Positions 25,939 to 33,847 of a stretch of DNA of 64,000 nt are shown piece after piece (position 1 is the stretch's first letter; every line of letters starts with the position of its first letter). Position numbers and translations under genes: made by a program. Origin of the DNA: an uncultured Burkholderiales bacterium (GTDB lineage Bacteria; Pseudomonadota; Gammaproteobacteria; Burkholderiales; Burkholderiaceae_C); NCBI GenBank assembly GCA_903820745.1, contig CAIJIT010000162.1:33607-97606 (forward strand). The letters run 5' to 3'. The notes under the pieces were generated by a model. The model made no database searches, was not told the origin of the DNA, and worked only from the letters and a program-made list of their open reading frames with translations.

Positions 25939-27558
25939 TCAATTCAGCACGATGGCAAGGCCATCGGCGCGAGGGTCGGCTGCAGCCTGGACCGCACCGC
26001 TGGCGTCAATCGAGATCAACTGCGCAGCGCCGGCGGCTCCCAGCGCTTTGTCGCCGATGCGGTGGCCGCGGCAGCGCAGGCCGTCGAGCAGTTTTTCGTC
26101 CAGGCGCGGGTCGACCTGGATTTCATAGGGCTCCGAGAGGGAACCCGGGTCAGATCCTGGCGAAAGCTCCCAGCGCGGCATGGCGGCCGCGCTGACCACA
26201 TCAACACCATCGTTGAGGATCGCGTCGATCATCTGCAGATTCCACTGCGGCTGGCCATCGCCGCCCGAGGTACAACCGGCCAGCCTAGGCGCACCGCCCT
26301 TGTCCAGCACGATATAGGCATGCAGCGTCGACATCGTGCGCTTGCCGCCTTCGAGCCGGTTCGGCGAAAGAGGGTCGAGCGAAAACCCGCGCCCGGCGCG
26401 GTTGTTCAGCAGCACCCCGGTGCCGGGCACGATCTGCGCCGCGCCAAACGGTGTCGACAAGCTGGTGATGTAGGACACCAGATTGCCCTGGTCATCGGCC
26501 GCCACCAGCGCAGTCGTGTCGCCTTCGCCGAGCGACCAGCGTTTACCCGGCACCGCCTCGCGCGCGCTGCCGTCATTGATCATCGCGGCTTGTTCGGCCA
26601 GCTTGGCGTCAGCCAGCATCAGCGCACTTGCATCGGCGACGAAGCGCGGGTCTCCACAGCGCAGATTACGCTGCGCAAAAGCCAGCTTCAGCGCTTCGAT
26701 CATCCGGTGCGCTTTCAGGTCGATCGCCTCGGCGCCGCCCTTGCGGTGACGGCAAAGGATGCCCAAAGCCTGCAGCAGCACGATGCCTTGCGCGACCGGC
26801 GGGTTGCTGAAAACCTGCGAGCTACCGAAACGGGTCGCGATCGGCGCGGTGATTTCCGCCCGGTATGCAGCCAGGTCTTGATCGCTGAACAATCCGCCCT
26901 GCGATTGACTGAAAGCGGTCAGCTGCCGGGCGAATTCGCCGCGATAGAAATCGTCAGGGCCAAGCTCGGCCAGCCGCGACAAAGTCAGGGCGAGTTCGGG
27001 CTGCCGCAGCAACTCGCCCGCGCGCGGCGCCCGGCCATCGATCAGCAGACCCTGGCGTGCCGTCTCCGAACCGGCCAGCAGTTCGAGATTACTGCTGAAA
27101 AAGCGCGCGACCGCCGGCGCCACCGGCGCACCGTCAGCCGCCAGTTCGATCGCCCTGGCCAGCAGTTGCGGCATGCTCAGCCGGCCGCTGCCAAAACGCC
27201 GATGAGCCAGCCACATCGCGTCGGGCGCACCCGGCACCGCGGCTGACAACAGACCCCGCGCTGGCAACCGGGTCAAGCCTTGCTGCCTTGCCGACTCGAG
27301 GGTCAATGCCACGGGTGCCGGGCCGGAACCGTTGATCGACTGGATGCGCTGCTCGCTCGCATCGAAGTAAAGAATGAAGCTGTCGCCGCCCAGGCCACTC
27401 ATCATCGGCTGCACGACGCCCAGCACCGCCGCCGCCGCATTGGCCGCGTCGATCGCATTGCCGCCGCGCTCGAGGACCTCAATGCCGGCCTGGGTGGCCA
27501 GCGGATGGGCGGTGGCGACTGCGCCCCGGCTCGAACGCTTGGTCTCAACCTGCGCCAT
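25939..27558 (-). CDS. Gamma-glutamyltransferase family hydrolase
   Basis: A 539-residue Ntn-hydrolase of the gamma-glutamyltranspeptidase/cephalosporin acylase family, made as a precursor that self-cleaves before a threonine. The predicted cleavage and nucleophile is T348 in GEGDTTALVAADDQGN; many true GGTs have TTH here, whereas this protein has TTA. The N-terminal HPLATQAGIEVLERGGNAIDAA and GLGGDSF motifs are intact. No signal peptide is obvious, so it may be cytoplasmic. It overlaps the DszB-like gene by 14 bases. Cleavage of a gamma-glutamyl or other amide in the operon's pathway is inferred. Confidence 0.9.
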   Translation of the reverse strand: MAQVETKRSSRGAVATAHPLATQAGIEVLERGGNAIDAANAAAAVLGVVQPMMSGLGGDSFILYFDASEQRIQSINGSGPAPVALTLESARQQGLTRLPARGLLSAAVPGAPDAMWLAHRRFGSGRLSMPQLLARAIELAADGAPVAPAVARFFSSNLELLAGSETARQGLLIDGRAPRAGELLRQPELALTLSRLAELGPDDFYRGEFARQLTAFSQSQGGLFSDQDLAAYRAEITAPIATRFGSSQVFSNPPVAQGIVLLQALGILCRHRKGGAEAIDLKAHRMIEALKLAFAQRNLRCGDPRFVADASALMLADAKLAEQAAMINDGSAREAVPGKRWSLGEGDTTALVAADDQGNLVSYITSLSTPFGAAQIVPGTGVLLNNRAGRGFSLDPLSPNRLEGGKRTMSTLHAYIVLDKGGAPRLAGCTSGGDGQPQWNLQMIDAILNDGVDVVSAAAMPRWELSPGSDPGSLSEPYEIQVDPRLDEKLLDGLRCRGHRIGDKALGAAGAAQLISIDASGAVQAAADPRADGLAIVLN

Positions 27559-28585
27559 GAGCCCTCCTCTCGATGGCCAGGCGCAGCGGCTCGGGGTCGG
27601 CCCATTGCGCGATGTCGAAATCGTTCTCGATCAAACCCTGCCGCAGCATGAAGCGCTTCAGGCTGTCGATCGCATCGAGGTGCAACGGGTCGAAAACCGG
27701 ACGCAACTGCTGATGAATGTCCTCTCCATTGGCTGCCGTCACCCATTCGGCCGTGGCGGCGACATCGCCGCCGATGATGGCCTGCGCCTCCGCAGCATGG
27801 GTTGCGGCCCAGGCCGCAGCGTCGAGCAGGCAGGAAATGTAATCAACCACCACAGTCGGTCGGTCGCGCAGCAAGGCGCGGTCGACAGTCAGCAGGATCG
27901 GCAACTGGTTGTTCGACTGCACGGTCAGCGAAGGCTGAAGTCCGATGTCGGCCACGACTTGTGCGCCCATGAAGGCAGTCAGCTGGGCCCCTGGGGCGCT
28001 GGCGGTGTAGATCGCATCGACCTCGCCGCGAATCAGCGCCAGCGCCTCGCGCGTCTGCCGCCGGGCACGCGCCGCGCCGCGCCACAGGGTGCCGCGCTTG
28101 CTGGCGCCACCGTCGGGAATCTGCGTCTCCTGTACCGGCAAATCGACCAGTTCGACTTCATCAAGGCCCAGGCCGGCCATGCCTAGCGCAGCCTCGTAGC
28201 CGCGCAGACACATCGCGCGCCAATAGTCGAACGGGTCATTCAATCGACGAGGCAAACCCAACCGCCGACCGCGCAGATCGGCCGGACCGGTGATGCCGCT
28301 TCCGGGCATGGCGATCACCGCCTGGTACTCGCGGATCCAACTGGTCGCCAGCAGCGCCGTGTCAGCGCCCCTCGATCGACTCCAGAGCGGCGGCATCGAT
28401 CCGCCCTGCCTGAACATGTCCTGCTGGCTGTGGTCGTAATGAGCGTCCCGGACGCTGCGCTGCACCGACGAATTCAGCGAGCGCACATGAATGCCTTGTG
28501 GCTCGAAGCAGGCGTCGAGCAGGCCGCGCTCGATCGCCACCCCGGATGCTGTGGGCAATGGGCAGCGCGTGTACCAGAGCTCCAA
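27545..28585 (-). CDS. DszB-like desulfinase homologue
   Basis: A 346-residue protein with the periplasmic-binding-protein fold, likely to be annotated only as a transporter binding protein, but without a signal peptide and closely patterned on the sulfinate desulfinase DszB. C8 in YTRCPLPTA matches DszB Cys27, H49 in AHYDHSQ matches His60, and R59 in MFRQGGS matches Arg70; the His-to-Arg spacing of 10 and the RxGG motif are the same. LGLDEVELVDLP also aligns. These three residues carry out C-S cleavage of hydroxybiphenyl sulfinate in DszB. The TTG at 28585 is the only plausible start after the upstream stop. Substrate unknown. Confidence 0.75.
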   Translation of the reverse strand: MELWYTRCPLPTASGVAIERGLLDACFEPQGIHVRSLNSSVQRSVRDAHYDHSQQDMFRQGGSMPPLWSRSRGADTALLATSWIREYQAVIAMPGSGITGPADLRGRRLGLPRRLNDPFDYWRAMCLRGYEAALGMAGLGLDEVELVDLPVQETQIPDGGASKRGTLWRGAARARRQTREALALIRGEVDAIYTASAPGAQLTAFMGAQVVADIGLQPSLTVQSNNQLPILLTVDRALLRDRPTVVVDYISCLLDAAAWAATHAAEAQAIIGGDVAATAEWVTAANGEDIHQQLRPVFDPLHLDAIDSLKRFMLRQGLIENDFDIAQWADPEPLRLAIERRAHGAG

Positions 28586-28600
28586 GGTCTCGCCCCAGGA

Positions 28601-29713
28601 TCAACCCGACTCGCCGGTAACTGCAGCGAAACCGAACAATCGCTCGGCATTGCTGCTGAACATCTTCTTCAGCAGCGACTCGGACAGATCGCCGCGCTGT
28701 TCATACTCTTCAGCAATCGAGTCATGCGCGGCTTCGTCGAAATGTGGCATGTCGCTCGACACCAGCAAGGCGTCCTCGCCGATCACGCTGACGGCATAGC
28801 TGATGTCGTCGTCAGGTTCGCAGCCGACATGGATGCGCTGATCGGCAAAAGCATGGGCAACCTTGCGACCGCCGCGCTCGACCGTGCGCAGCGCCGCCGC
28901 CATCCAGGTGCAGCCGCCACCCTCGAGAAAAGCCCAGCGCAGCTTGGGGAAGTCGTCGAGCAATGAACCTTCCATCAGATTGAAGAAGCCGTATTGCACC
29001 GTCAAGGTACTCAACAGCCGGCGCGAATAAGGCGGGTAGAAAGTTTTCTTTTCGGCCACCGGATGCACCAAACCGTCGAACATCTGGAACATCGTCGGCG
29101 ACCCCAAACCGAGGTGTACGACCATCGGCAGGCCCAGGCGCTCGGCTTCGGCGAAGATTGGGTAATGGGCCGGGTGGTCCATCGGCTTGTCCCACTCCAG
29201 ACCGCGCACGAGAACGCTGGCCATGCCGCCAAGCTGGCTCAGCCGGCGCAATTCGGCCACCGCGACATCGGGCTGTCTGAACGGCACGATGGCGTTGAAA
29301 TAAAGCCGCCCGGGCGCCTGCGCGCAGGCCTTGGACATGAAGGTGTTGTAGCTCTGGAACAGCGCAGCTTCCAGATCGGCGTCTTCGCTGAGGATAGACA
29401 AGGCGAACGAAGGATGAACCAGTTGACGCGCCACCTTCATCCGGTCCATCGCCGCGATGCGTTCGGCCACATTGGTCAATTGCTGACAGCCCACCGAATA
29501 AGCCTTGCGTGAGGCCATCAGATTGCCTTCGACCGGCGTGGCGCCGAAATGGCGCACCTTGCGATCGATCAGCCAGAAGCTGTTCCAGTCCTTGAAATCG
29601 GTATCGACCGGCACCGAGATCGGCAGGGGTCGCCTGGCGTGATAGACCGGATCGAGGTACGCCCAGGTCTGCGAAGACTCGATGACATGGGAATCAGCGT
29701 CGATGATGTGCAT
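28601..29713 (-). CDS. Amidohydrolase, ACMSD-like decarboxylase family
   Basis: A 370-residue metal-dependent hydrolase of the amidohydrolase-2 family, which includes aminocarboxymuconate semialdehyde decarboxylase and several aromatic acid decarboxylases. The metal-binding opening is HIIDADSHV (residues 2-10), a further histidine lies in MVVHLGLG, and the catalytic aspartate is in SSDMPHFD near residue 325. The ATG at 29713 begins the conserved domain; upstream codons lie in the promoter. First gene of the catabolic operon, 15 bases before and in the same frame as the DszB-like gene. Decarboxylation or hydrolysis of a ring-cleavage product is plausible. Confidence 0.88.
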   Translation of the reverse strand: MHIIDADSHVIESSQTWAYLDPVYHARRPLPISVPVDTDFKDWNSFWLIDRKVRHFGATPVEGNLMASRKAYSVGCQQLTNVAERIAAMDRMKVARQLVHPSFALSILSEDADLEAALFQSYNTFMSKACAQAPGRLYFNAIVPFRQPDVAVAELRRLSQLGGMASVLVRGLEWDKPMDHPAHYPIFAEAERLGLPMVVHLGLGSPTMFQMFDGLVHPVAEKKTFYPPYSRRLLSTLTVQYGFFNLMEGSLLDDFPKLRWAFLEGGGCTWMAAALRTVERGGRKVAHAFADQRIHVGCEPDDDISYAVSVIGEDALLVSSDMPHFDEAAHDSIAEEYEQRGDLSESLLKKMFSSNAERLFGFAAVTGESG

Positions 29714-29743
29714 GGGCCCGCCCTTTTGTTCCAACGATGATTG

Positions 29744-29772
29744 ATTATAGATTTCCAGTACATTAATATCAA
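29744..29772 (-). promoter_or_regulatory. Sigma-70 promoter of the catabolic operon
   Basis: On the minus strand, TTGATA (29772-29767) and TATAAT (29749-29744) are separated by exactly 17 bases, giving 5/6 and 6/6 matches to the -35 and -10 consensus. The -10 is 31 bases upstream of the amidohydrolase start. A promoter this strong in front of catabolic genes usually implies a repressor. Confidence 0.7.
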
Positions 29773-29774
29773 CA

Positions 29775-29790
29775 TTGATTTTATAATCAA
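29775..29790. promoter_or_regulatory. Palindromic operator in the divergent promoter region
   Basis: TTGATT-TTAT-AATCAA is a perfect inverted repeat overlapping a plus-strand -10 element (TATAAT at 29782-29787) 27 bases before the helix-turn-helix/citrate-synthase gene. Further TTGAT/ATCAA half-sites occur at 29741-29745 and 29768-29772 in the opposite promoter. Part of this symmetry is explained by the two divergent -10 boxes. Binding by the fused regulator is inferred from location. Confidence 0.5.
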
Positions 29791-29814
29791 CTTCAAAGGG
29801 CGATAAAGGCGACC

Positions 29815-31107
29815 ATGGCGACAAAAAAGAACCCGGGCGGCAATGTGACCGAAATGCCTGCGGCAACAGGGGATCAGTACCTGAAGGCGCAAGAAGTCGC
29901 TGACTTGCTGCGGATCAAGCTGCAGACGCTCTATGTCTATGTCAGTCGCGGACTGGTGCGGCGCATCCGCAGCGACCAGCATCGCGGCTTCCTGTACCTG
30001 CGCGAGGATGTCGAAAGCCTCGGCAAACGCGGACGCTCGAAAATTGCCGGCAGTGCTGCGAAGTCTGGCGCGCCTTTCTGGTCGCAACCGGTGGTGCGGA
30101 CATCGATCACCGAGATCAAGCCGGACGGTCCATGCTACCGGGGCCTTGCCGCAGTTGATCTGGCCAATAGCGGCGAAAAGTTCGAAAACGTCGCCGAAAT
30201 GATCTGGACCGGCTGGCTCAGTGAAGACCCGCTGTTGTGGGGGGTAGCGCAGCCAGGCAAATTGCAAGTCGCGGTGCTGCAAGCGCTGCAGCAGGAGGCC
30301 AGGCTGGCAAGGGTCGACCCGATCCGCAAGTTCTCGATGCTGGTCGCCTCCTTGGCTGCTTCAGAGGCAGGCAGCGACGACATCCGCGAAGGCACGACGA
30401 TTGCCAGCGCCCGGGCGCTGCTGCGTCTGCTGGCCGCTTGCCTGTGCCATCTGCGACCGTCGAGCAAATTTGTCGTAGGCGATCCGGGTTTGTCGATCGC
30501 GGCACAGATAGCCGGCGTGCTTGAAATAGACCCCGCAGCGGCCGAGGCGATCGACCTCGCGCTGGTGCTGCTCGCCGACCATCAGCTGACGCCGCAGACG
30601 GTGGCGGTACGCCTGGCCGCTTCGAGCGGCGCGAGTCTCCACCATTGCCTGAATTCGGCCCTCAGCGTGCACAGCAGTTCGAGGGCCAGGCGAGCCTGCG
30701 ACCGGATCGAGGATGTGTTGTTGAACTCGGGCAATGACGGCGCCCAGTTCTGCACGATGTTAGAAAGGCAGCGCGGATCAAACAGTGTCGCGTCTGGCCT
30801 CGACCATCCGCTTTATCCCAATGGCGACCCGCGTGCACTGCTGCTGCTCGCCACGGCGCAACGCTATCTGCAGGGTGGCAAGGGTTCGAACCGTTTCGCC
30901 GCCCATGTCGCAATGGTGCAATCCAAGCCCGGCATGCGCCCCGGCGTGGAAACCGGCCTGGTACTGCTCTGCCATGCGCTAGATATGCCCGAACGCTCGG
31001 CGGTGGCGCTGCTGACCCTCTCACGCTGCGCCGGCTGGATCGGCCATGTGATCGAACAACGCACGGCCGGCCTTATGCTGAGGCCACGTACCCGCTACCG
31101 CGGCTAA
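29815..31107 (+). CDS. Helix-turn-helix/citrate synthase fusion protein
   Basis: A 430-residue fusion. Residues about 22-72 form an excisionase/MerR-like helix-turn-helix (YLKAQEVADLLRIKLQTLYVYVSRG), and residues about 95-430 are a citrate-synthase-like domain (CYRGLAAVDLANSGEKFENVAEMIW). Two catalytic histidines are kept (LLADHQL near 255, LDHPLYPNGDPRA near 330), but the usual NVDFYSG segment bearing the catalytic aspartate is replaced by a shorter GVETG. A CoA-ester- or oxoacid-sensing regulator is therefore more likely than a synthase; an active 2-methylcitrate or citramalate-type enzyme cannot be excluded. It is divergent from the catabolic operon. Confidence 0.8.
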   Translation: MATKKNPGGNVTEMPAATGDQYLKAQEVADLLRIKLQTLYVYVSRGLVRRIRSDQHRGFLYLREDVESLGKRGRSKIAGSAAKSGAPFWSQPVVRTSITEIKPDGPCYRGLAAVDLANSGEKFENVAEMIWTGWLSEDPLLWGVAQPGKLQVAVLQALQQEARLARVDPIRKFSMLVASLAASEAGSDDIREGTTIASARALLRLLAACLCHLRPSSKFVVGDPGLSIAAQIAGVLEIDPAAAEAIDLALVLLADHQLTPQTVAVRLAASSGASLHHCLNSALSVHSSSRARRACDRIEDVLLNSGNDGAQFCTMLERQRGSNSVASGLDHPLYPNGDPRALLLLATAQRYLQGGKGSNRFAAHVAMVQSKPGMRPGVETGLVLLCHALDMPERSAVALLTLSRCAGWIGHVIEQRTAGLMLRPRTRYRG

Positions 31108-31138
31108 ATCCCAAAGCCCCGACCCGAGAATCAAGACC

Positions 31139-31771
31139 ATGTATTTCGATCCCGACCAACTCGACGGCAAGAATGTCTACAAGTTGATCACCTCAACCGT
31201 GCTGCCGCGCCCGATCGCCTGGGTGGTCTCGCAGAATGACCAAGGGCGGCTGAACGCGGCGCCCTTCTCCTTTTTCAACGCGATGTCGGGCAATCCGCCG
31301 GTGGTCGCCCTGGGAATTGGCGCCCATGGCCAGGTCTTGAAGGACTCGGCGCGCAATATCCGCGAATCCGGTGAATTCGTGATCAATCTGGTGCCTTTCG
31401 CCCTGATCGAAGCGATGAATATCACCAGCATCGAGTTCGAAGCCGAGGTCAATGAACTCGAAATGGCCGGGCTTGCGACGCTGCCTTCAACCAAGGTGGC
31501 GCCGCCGCGCATCGCCGGCAGCCCGGTCGCCTTCGAATGCAGGACGCTGCAAATCATCGACCTTGGAGAAATGCGCTCGATCGTGCTGGCCAACGTGGTG
31601 GCGATCCATATCGACGACGAAGCGGTGCTCGACGCCGAGCGCTGCCATGTCGACGTCAGAAAGCTTGACCTCGTCGGGCGCATGCATGGCGGCGGCTGGT
31701 ACGCGCGCTTGAACGAGCTGTTCGAACAGCCACGCATCGACCTGGCCGATTGGCAGGCCCGCGGCCGCTGA
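31139..31771 (+). CDS. Flavin reductase-like protein
   Basis: A 210-residue protein of the flavin-reductase-like (FMN-binding split barrel) family. The opening NVYKLITSTVLPRPIAWVVS and the NAAPFSFFNAMSGNPPVV motif (about residues 38-56) form the FMN site. Members reduce free flavin for monooxygenases or bind flavin for other redox roles. It follows the citrate-synthase fusion by 31 bases and likely shares its promoter. No flavin monooxygenase is encoded in this window, so its electron acceptor is unknown; its 3' end converges on the ABC exporter gene. Confidence 0.88.
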   Translation: MYFDPDQLDGKNVYKLITSTVLPRPIAWVVSQNDQGRLNAAPFSFFNAMSGNPPVVALGIGAHGQVLKDSARNIRESGEFVINLVPFALIEAMNITSIEFEAEVNELEMAGLATLPSTKVAPPRIAGSPVAFECRTLQIIDLGEMRSIVLANVVAIHIDDEAVLDAERCHVDVRKLDLVGRMHGGGWYARLNELFEQPRIDLADWQARGR

Positions 31772-31792
31772 CCGCCGCGCTGCAACCGTCCC

Positions 31793-33631
31793 TCAGGCGA
31801 CTTGCAACGCTCCGACGGGCTGATCCTCGGATCCGCTCTGCTGCAAACGCCACATGCGTGCGTATTCGCCTTGCAGGGCGAGCAATTGCTCATGGTTGCC
31901 GCGCTCGACGATACGACCGGCCTCAAGCACCAGGATTTCATGGGCATCGACGACGGTAGACAGGCGATGCGCGACGACCAGCACGGTCTTATTCTGCGCG
32001 GCTGACTCGAGCTCGGCCTGGATCGCGCGCTCATTGCTCGAGTCAAGCGCCGAAGTGGCTTCATCGAAGATCAGCAGGGGCGGGTTCTTCAGCAGCGTGC
32101 GCGCAATCGCCACGCGCTGCTTCTCGCCACCACTGAGCTTCAGGCCGCGCTCGCCAACCATCGTGGCATAGCCCTTGGGCGTTGCCGAAATGAAAGCATG
32201 GATATGCGCCGAGCGCGCCGCGGCTTCGATCTCGGCCTGGGACGCACCGGGTCGGCCATAAGCAATGTTGTAGGCGACCGTGTCGTTGAACAGCACTGTA
32301 TCCTGCGGCACGATGCCGATCGAACGCCGCAAGCTGGTCTGGGTCACTTGGCGGATGTCCTGGCCATCGATGGTGATGCGACCGGCGTCGATGTCGTAGA
32401 AGCGGAACAACAGCCGCGCCAGGGTGCTCTTGCCCGCCCCGCTCGGGCCGACGACCGCCACCTTCTTGCCCGCCGGAATCTCGAAACTGAGCTGCTGCAG
32501 GATCGGCCTGTCCTTGTCGTAAGCAAAGCTGACATTCTCGAAACGCACCGCAGCGCCCTGCACCAGCAATTCGGTCGAACTCGGCAGATCGGCGACTTCG
32601 CGCTCGCGCTCGAGCAGGCTGAACATCTTGTCGAGATCGGTCAGGCTCTGCTTGATCTCACGGTAGATGACGCCGAGAAAATTCAGCGGGATATAGAGCT
32701 GGATCATGAAGGCGTTGACCATCACCAGATCGCCCAAGCTCATCGTGCCCGCGACCACGCCGGCGGTGGCCCGCCACAGCATCAGCACCAGTGCGCTGGC
32801 GATGATGAACTGCTGGCCGGTGTTCAGCAGCGATAGCGTCGACTGCGATTTGAGCTGCACGCGGCGCAGTTTTTCGAGACTCTCGTCGTAACGGTGGGCC
32901 TCGAAATCCTCGTTGTTGAAATATTTGACCGTCTCGTAATTCAGCAGCGAGTCAATCGCCTTGCTGTGTGCGACCGAATCGAGTTCGTTGAGCTGCTTGC
33001 GGAACTTGGTGCGCCACTCGGTCACGGTAAAGGTGAAGGTGATGTAGAGCGCCAAGGCGGCCAGGGTGATCCAGGCGAACCAGGCGTCGAACTTGTAAGC
33101 CAGCAAGCTCAGCACCAGCGTCACCTCGATCAGCGTCGGCACGATGCTGTAGAGCGAGTACGAGATCAGCGATTGCACGGCGCGGGTGCCGCGCTCGATG
33201 TCGCGGGTCATGCCGCCAGTCTGGCGCTCAAGGTGGAAACGCAGACTCAGATCATGCAGGTGGCGGAACACCTGCAGCGAGATCGAGCGGGACGTGCCCT
33301 CGGTCGCCTTGGCGAAAGTCAGCTCGCGCAATTCGGTGAACAGTGAAGTCGAGAAGCGCAGCGCGCCATAGGCGACAAGCAGCCCCAGCGGCACCACCAG
33401 CAGGCTCGCCGCCGACCCCGGCTTGATCGCCAGATCATCGACCAGCGATTTCAACAACAGCGGTATGCCGACATTGCTCAGCTTGGCGCAGAGCATGAAT
33501 CCCAGCGCGAACGAGACCCGCCAGCGGTAACGCCACAGGTAGGGCAGCAGCTTGCCAATGGTCGCCCAATCGGTGCGCGATTTTGCCGACCTGGTCTGGG
33601 CGGATACGGAATGCGCGTGGCTGGGGTGCAT
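31793..33631 (-). CDS. Atm1/HMT1-type ABC exporter
   Basis: A 612-residue half-transporter with an N-terminal membrane domain (six segments, about residues 35-320) and a C-terminal ATPase. Walker A is GPSGAGKST near residue 397, the signature is LSGGEKQRVAIARTLL, and Walker B is LLIFDEATSALD. The membrane domain contains the Atm1-type stretch RQTGGMTRDIERGTRAVQ, which in homologues lines the glutathione-binding site. Bacterial Atm1-like proteins export glutathione conjugates and metal-thiol complexes. The gene stands alone, convergent with the flavin reductase gene. Confidence 0.9.
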   Translation of the reverse strand: MHPSHAHSVSAQTRSAKSRTDWATIGKLLPYLWRYRWRVSFALGFMLCAKLSNVGIPLLLKSLVDDLAIKPGSAASLLVVPLGLLVAYGALRFSTSLFTELRELTFAKATEGTSRSISLQVFRHLHDLSLRFHLERQTGGMTRDIERGTRAVQSLISYSLYSIVPTLIEVTLVLSLLAYKFDAWFAWITLAALALYITFTFTVTEWRTKFRKQLNELDSVAHSKAIDSLLNYETVKYFNNEDFEAHRYDESLEKLRRVQLKSQSTLSLLNTGQQFIIASALVLMLWRATAGVVAGTMSLGDLVMVNAFMIQLYIPLNFLGVIYREIKQSLTDLDKMFSLLEREREVADLPSSTELLVQGAAVRFENVSFAYDKDRPILQQLSFEIPAGKKVAVVGPSGAGKSTLARLLFRFYDIDAGRITIDGQDIRQVTQTSLRRSIGIVPQDTVLFNDTVAYNIAYGRPGASQAEIEAAARSAHIHAFISATPKGYATMVGERGLKLSGGEKQRVAIARTLLKNPPLLIFDEATSALDSSNERAIQAELESAAQNKTVLVVAHRLSTVVDAHEILVLEAGRIVERGNHEQLLALQGEYARMWRLQQSGSEDQPVGALQVA

Positions 33632-33698
33632 GGAACTTTCAGTTGAAGCGAGAATGGTCGCTGATTCTCTCAGCTAAGGATGCTCTGCATAACTCAGC

Positions 33699-33769
33699 GC
33701 GAGCGGGTGCGGTGCGGATCGGGAAGGGATGCAAGGCGCATTTTGCGGCCAATAGCGCGTGCTATTGGC
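33699..33769 (+). repeat. Intergenic repeat, copy A, with hairpin
   Basis: The first 43 bases (33699-33741) match 49278-49320 at 37 of 43 positions by eye. The core GCGGATCGGGAWGGGATGCAAGG is shared except for one base. A perfect 9-bp hairpin follows (GCCAATAGC-GCGT-GCTATTGGC, 33748-33769). It sits in the 216-base spacer between the ABC exporter and the YciA gene, oriented towards YciA. Function unknown. Confidence 0.6.
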
Positions 33770-33847
33770 AATAAGTGCAACGCCGCAGACCGCCCGAGGC
33801 CGCGCCAGCACAGGCCGTGGGGGCTTATGCAAAGCATCCGTACAACC

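Noticed and set aside
29775..29790. FNR/ANR box in the divergent promoter
   Set aside because: The FNR consensus is TTGAT-N4-ATCAA, whereas this palindrome has six bases between TTGAT and ATCAA. The spacing is wrong for an FNR dimer.
29815..31107. Simple housekeeping citrate synthase
   Set aside because: The N-terminal DNA-binding domain, the loss of the NVDFYSG segment and the location beside a catabolic operon argue against a TCA-cycle enzyme.
20646..31771. Reading the locus as a dibenzothiophene 4S desulfurisation cluster
   Set aside because: A DszB-like protein and a flavin reductase are present, but no DszA- or DszC-type flavin monooxygenase is encoded, so the 4S pathway is not supported.
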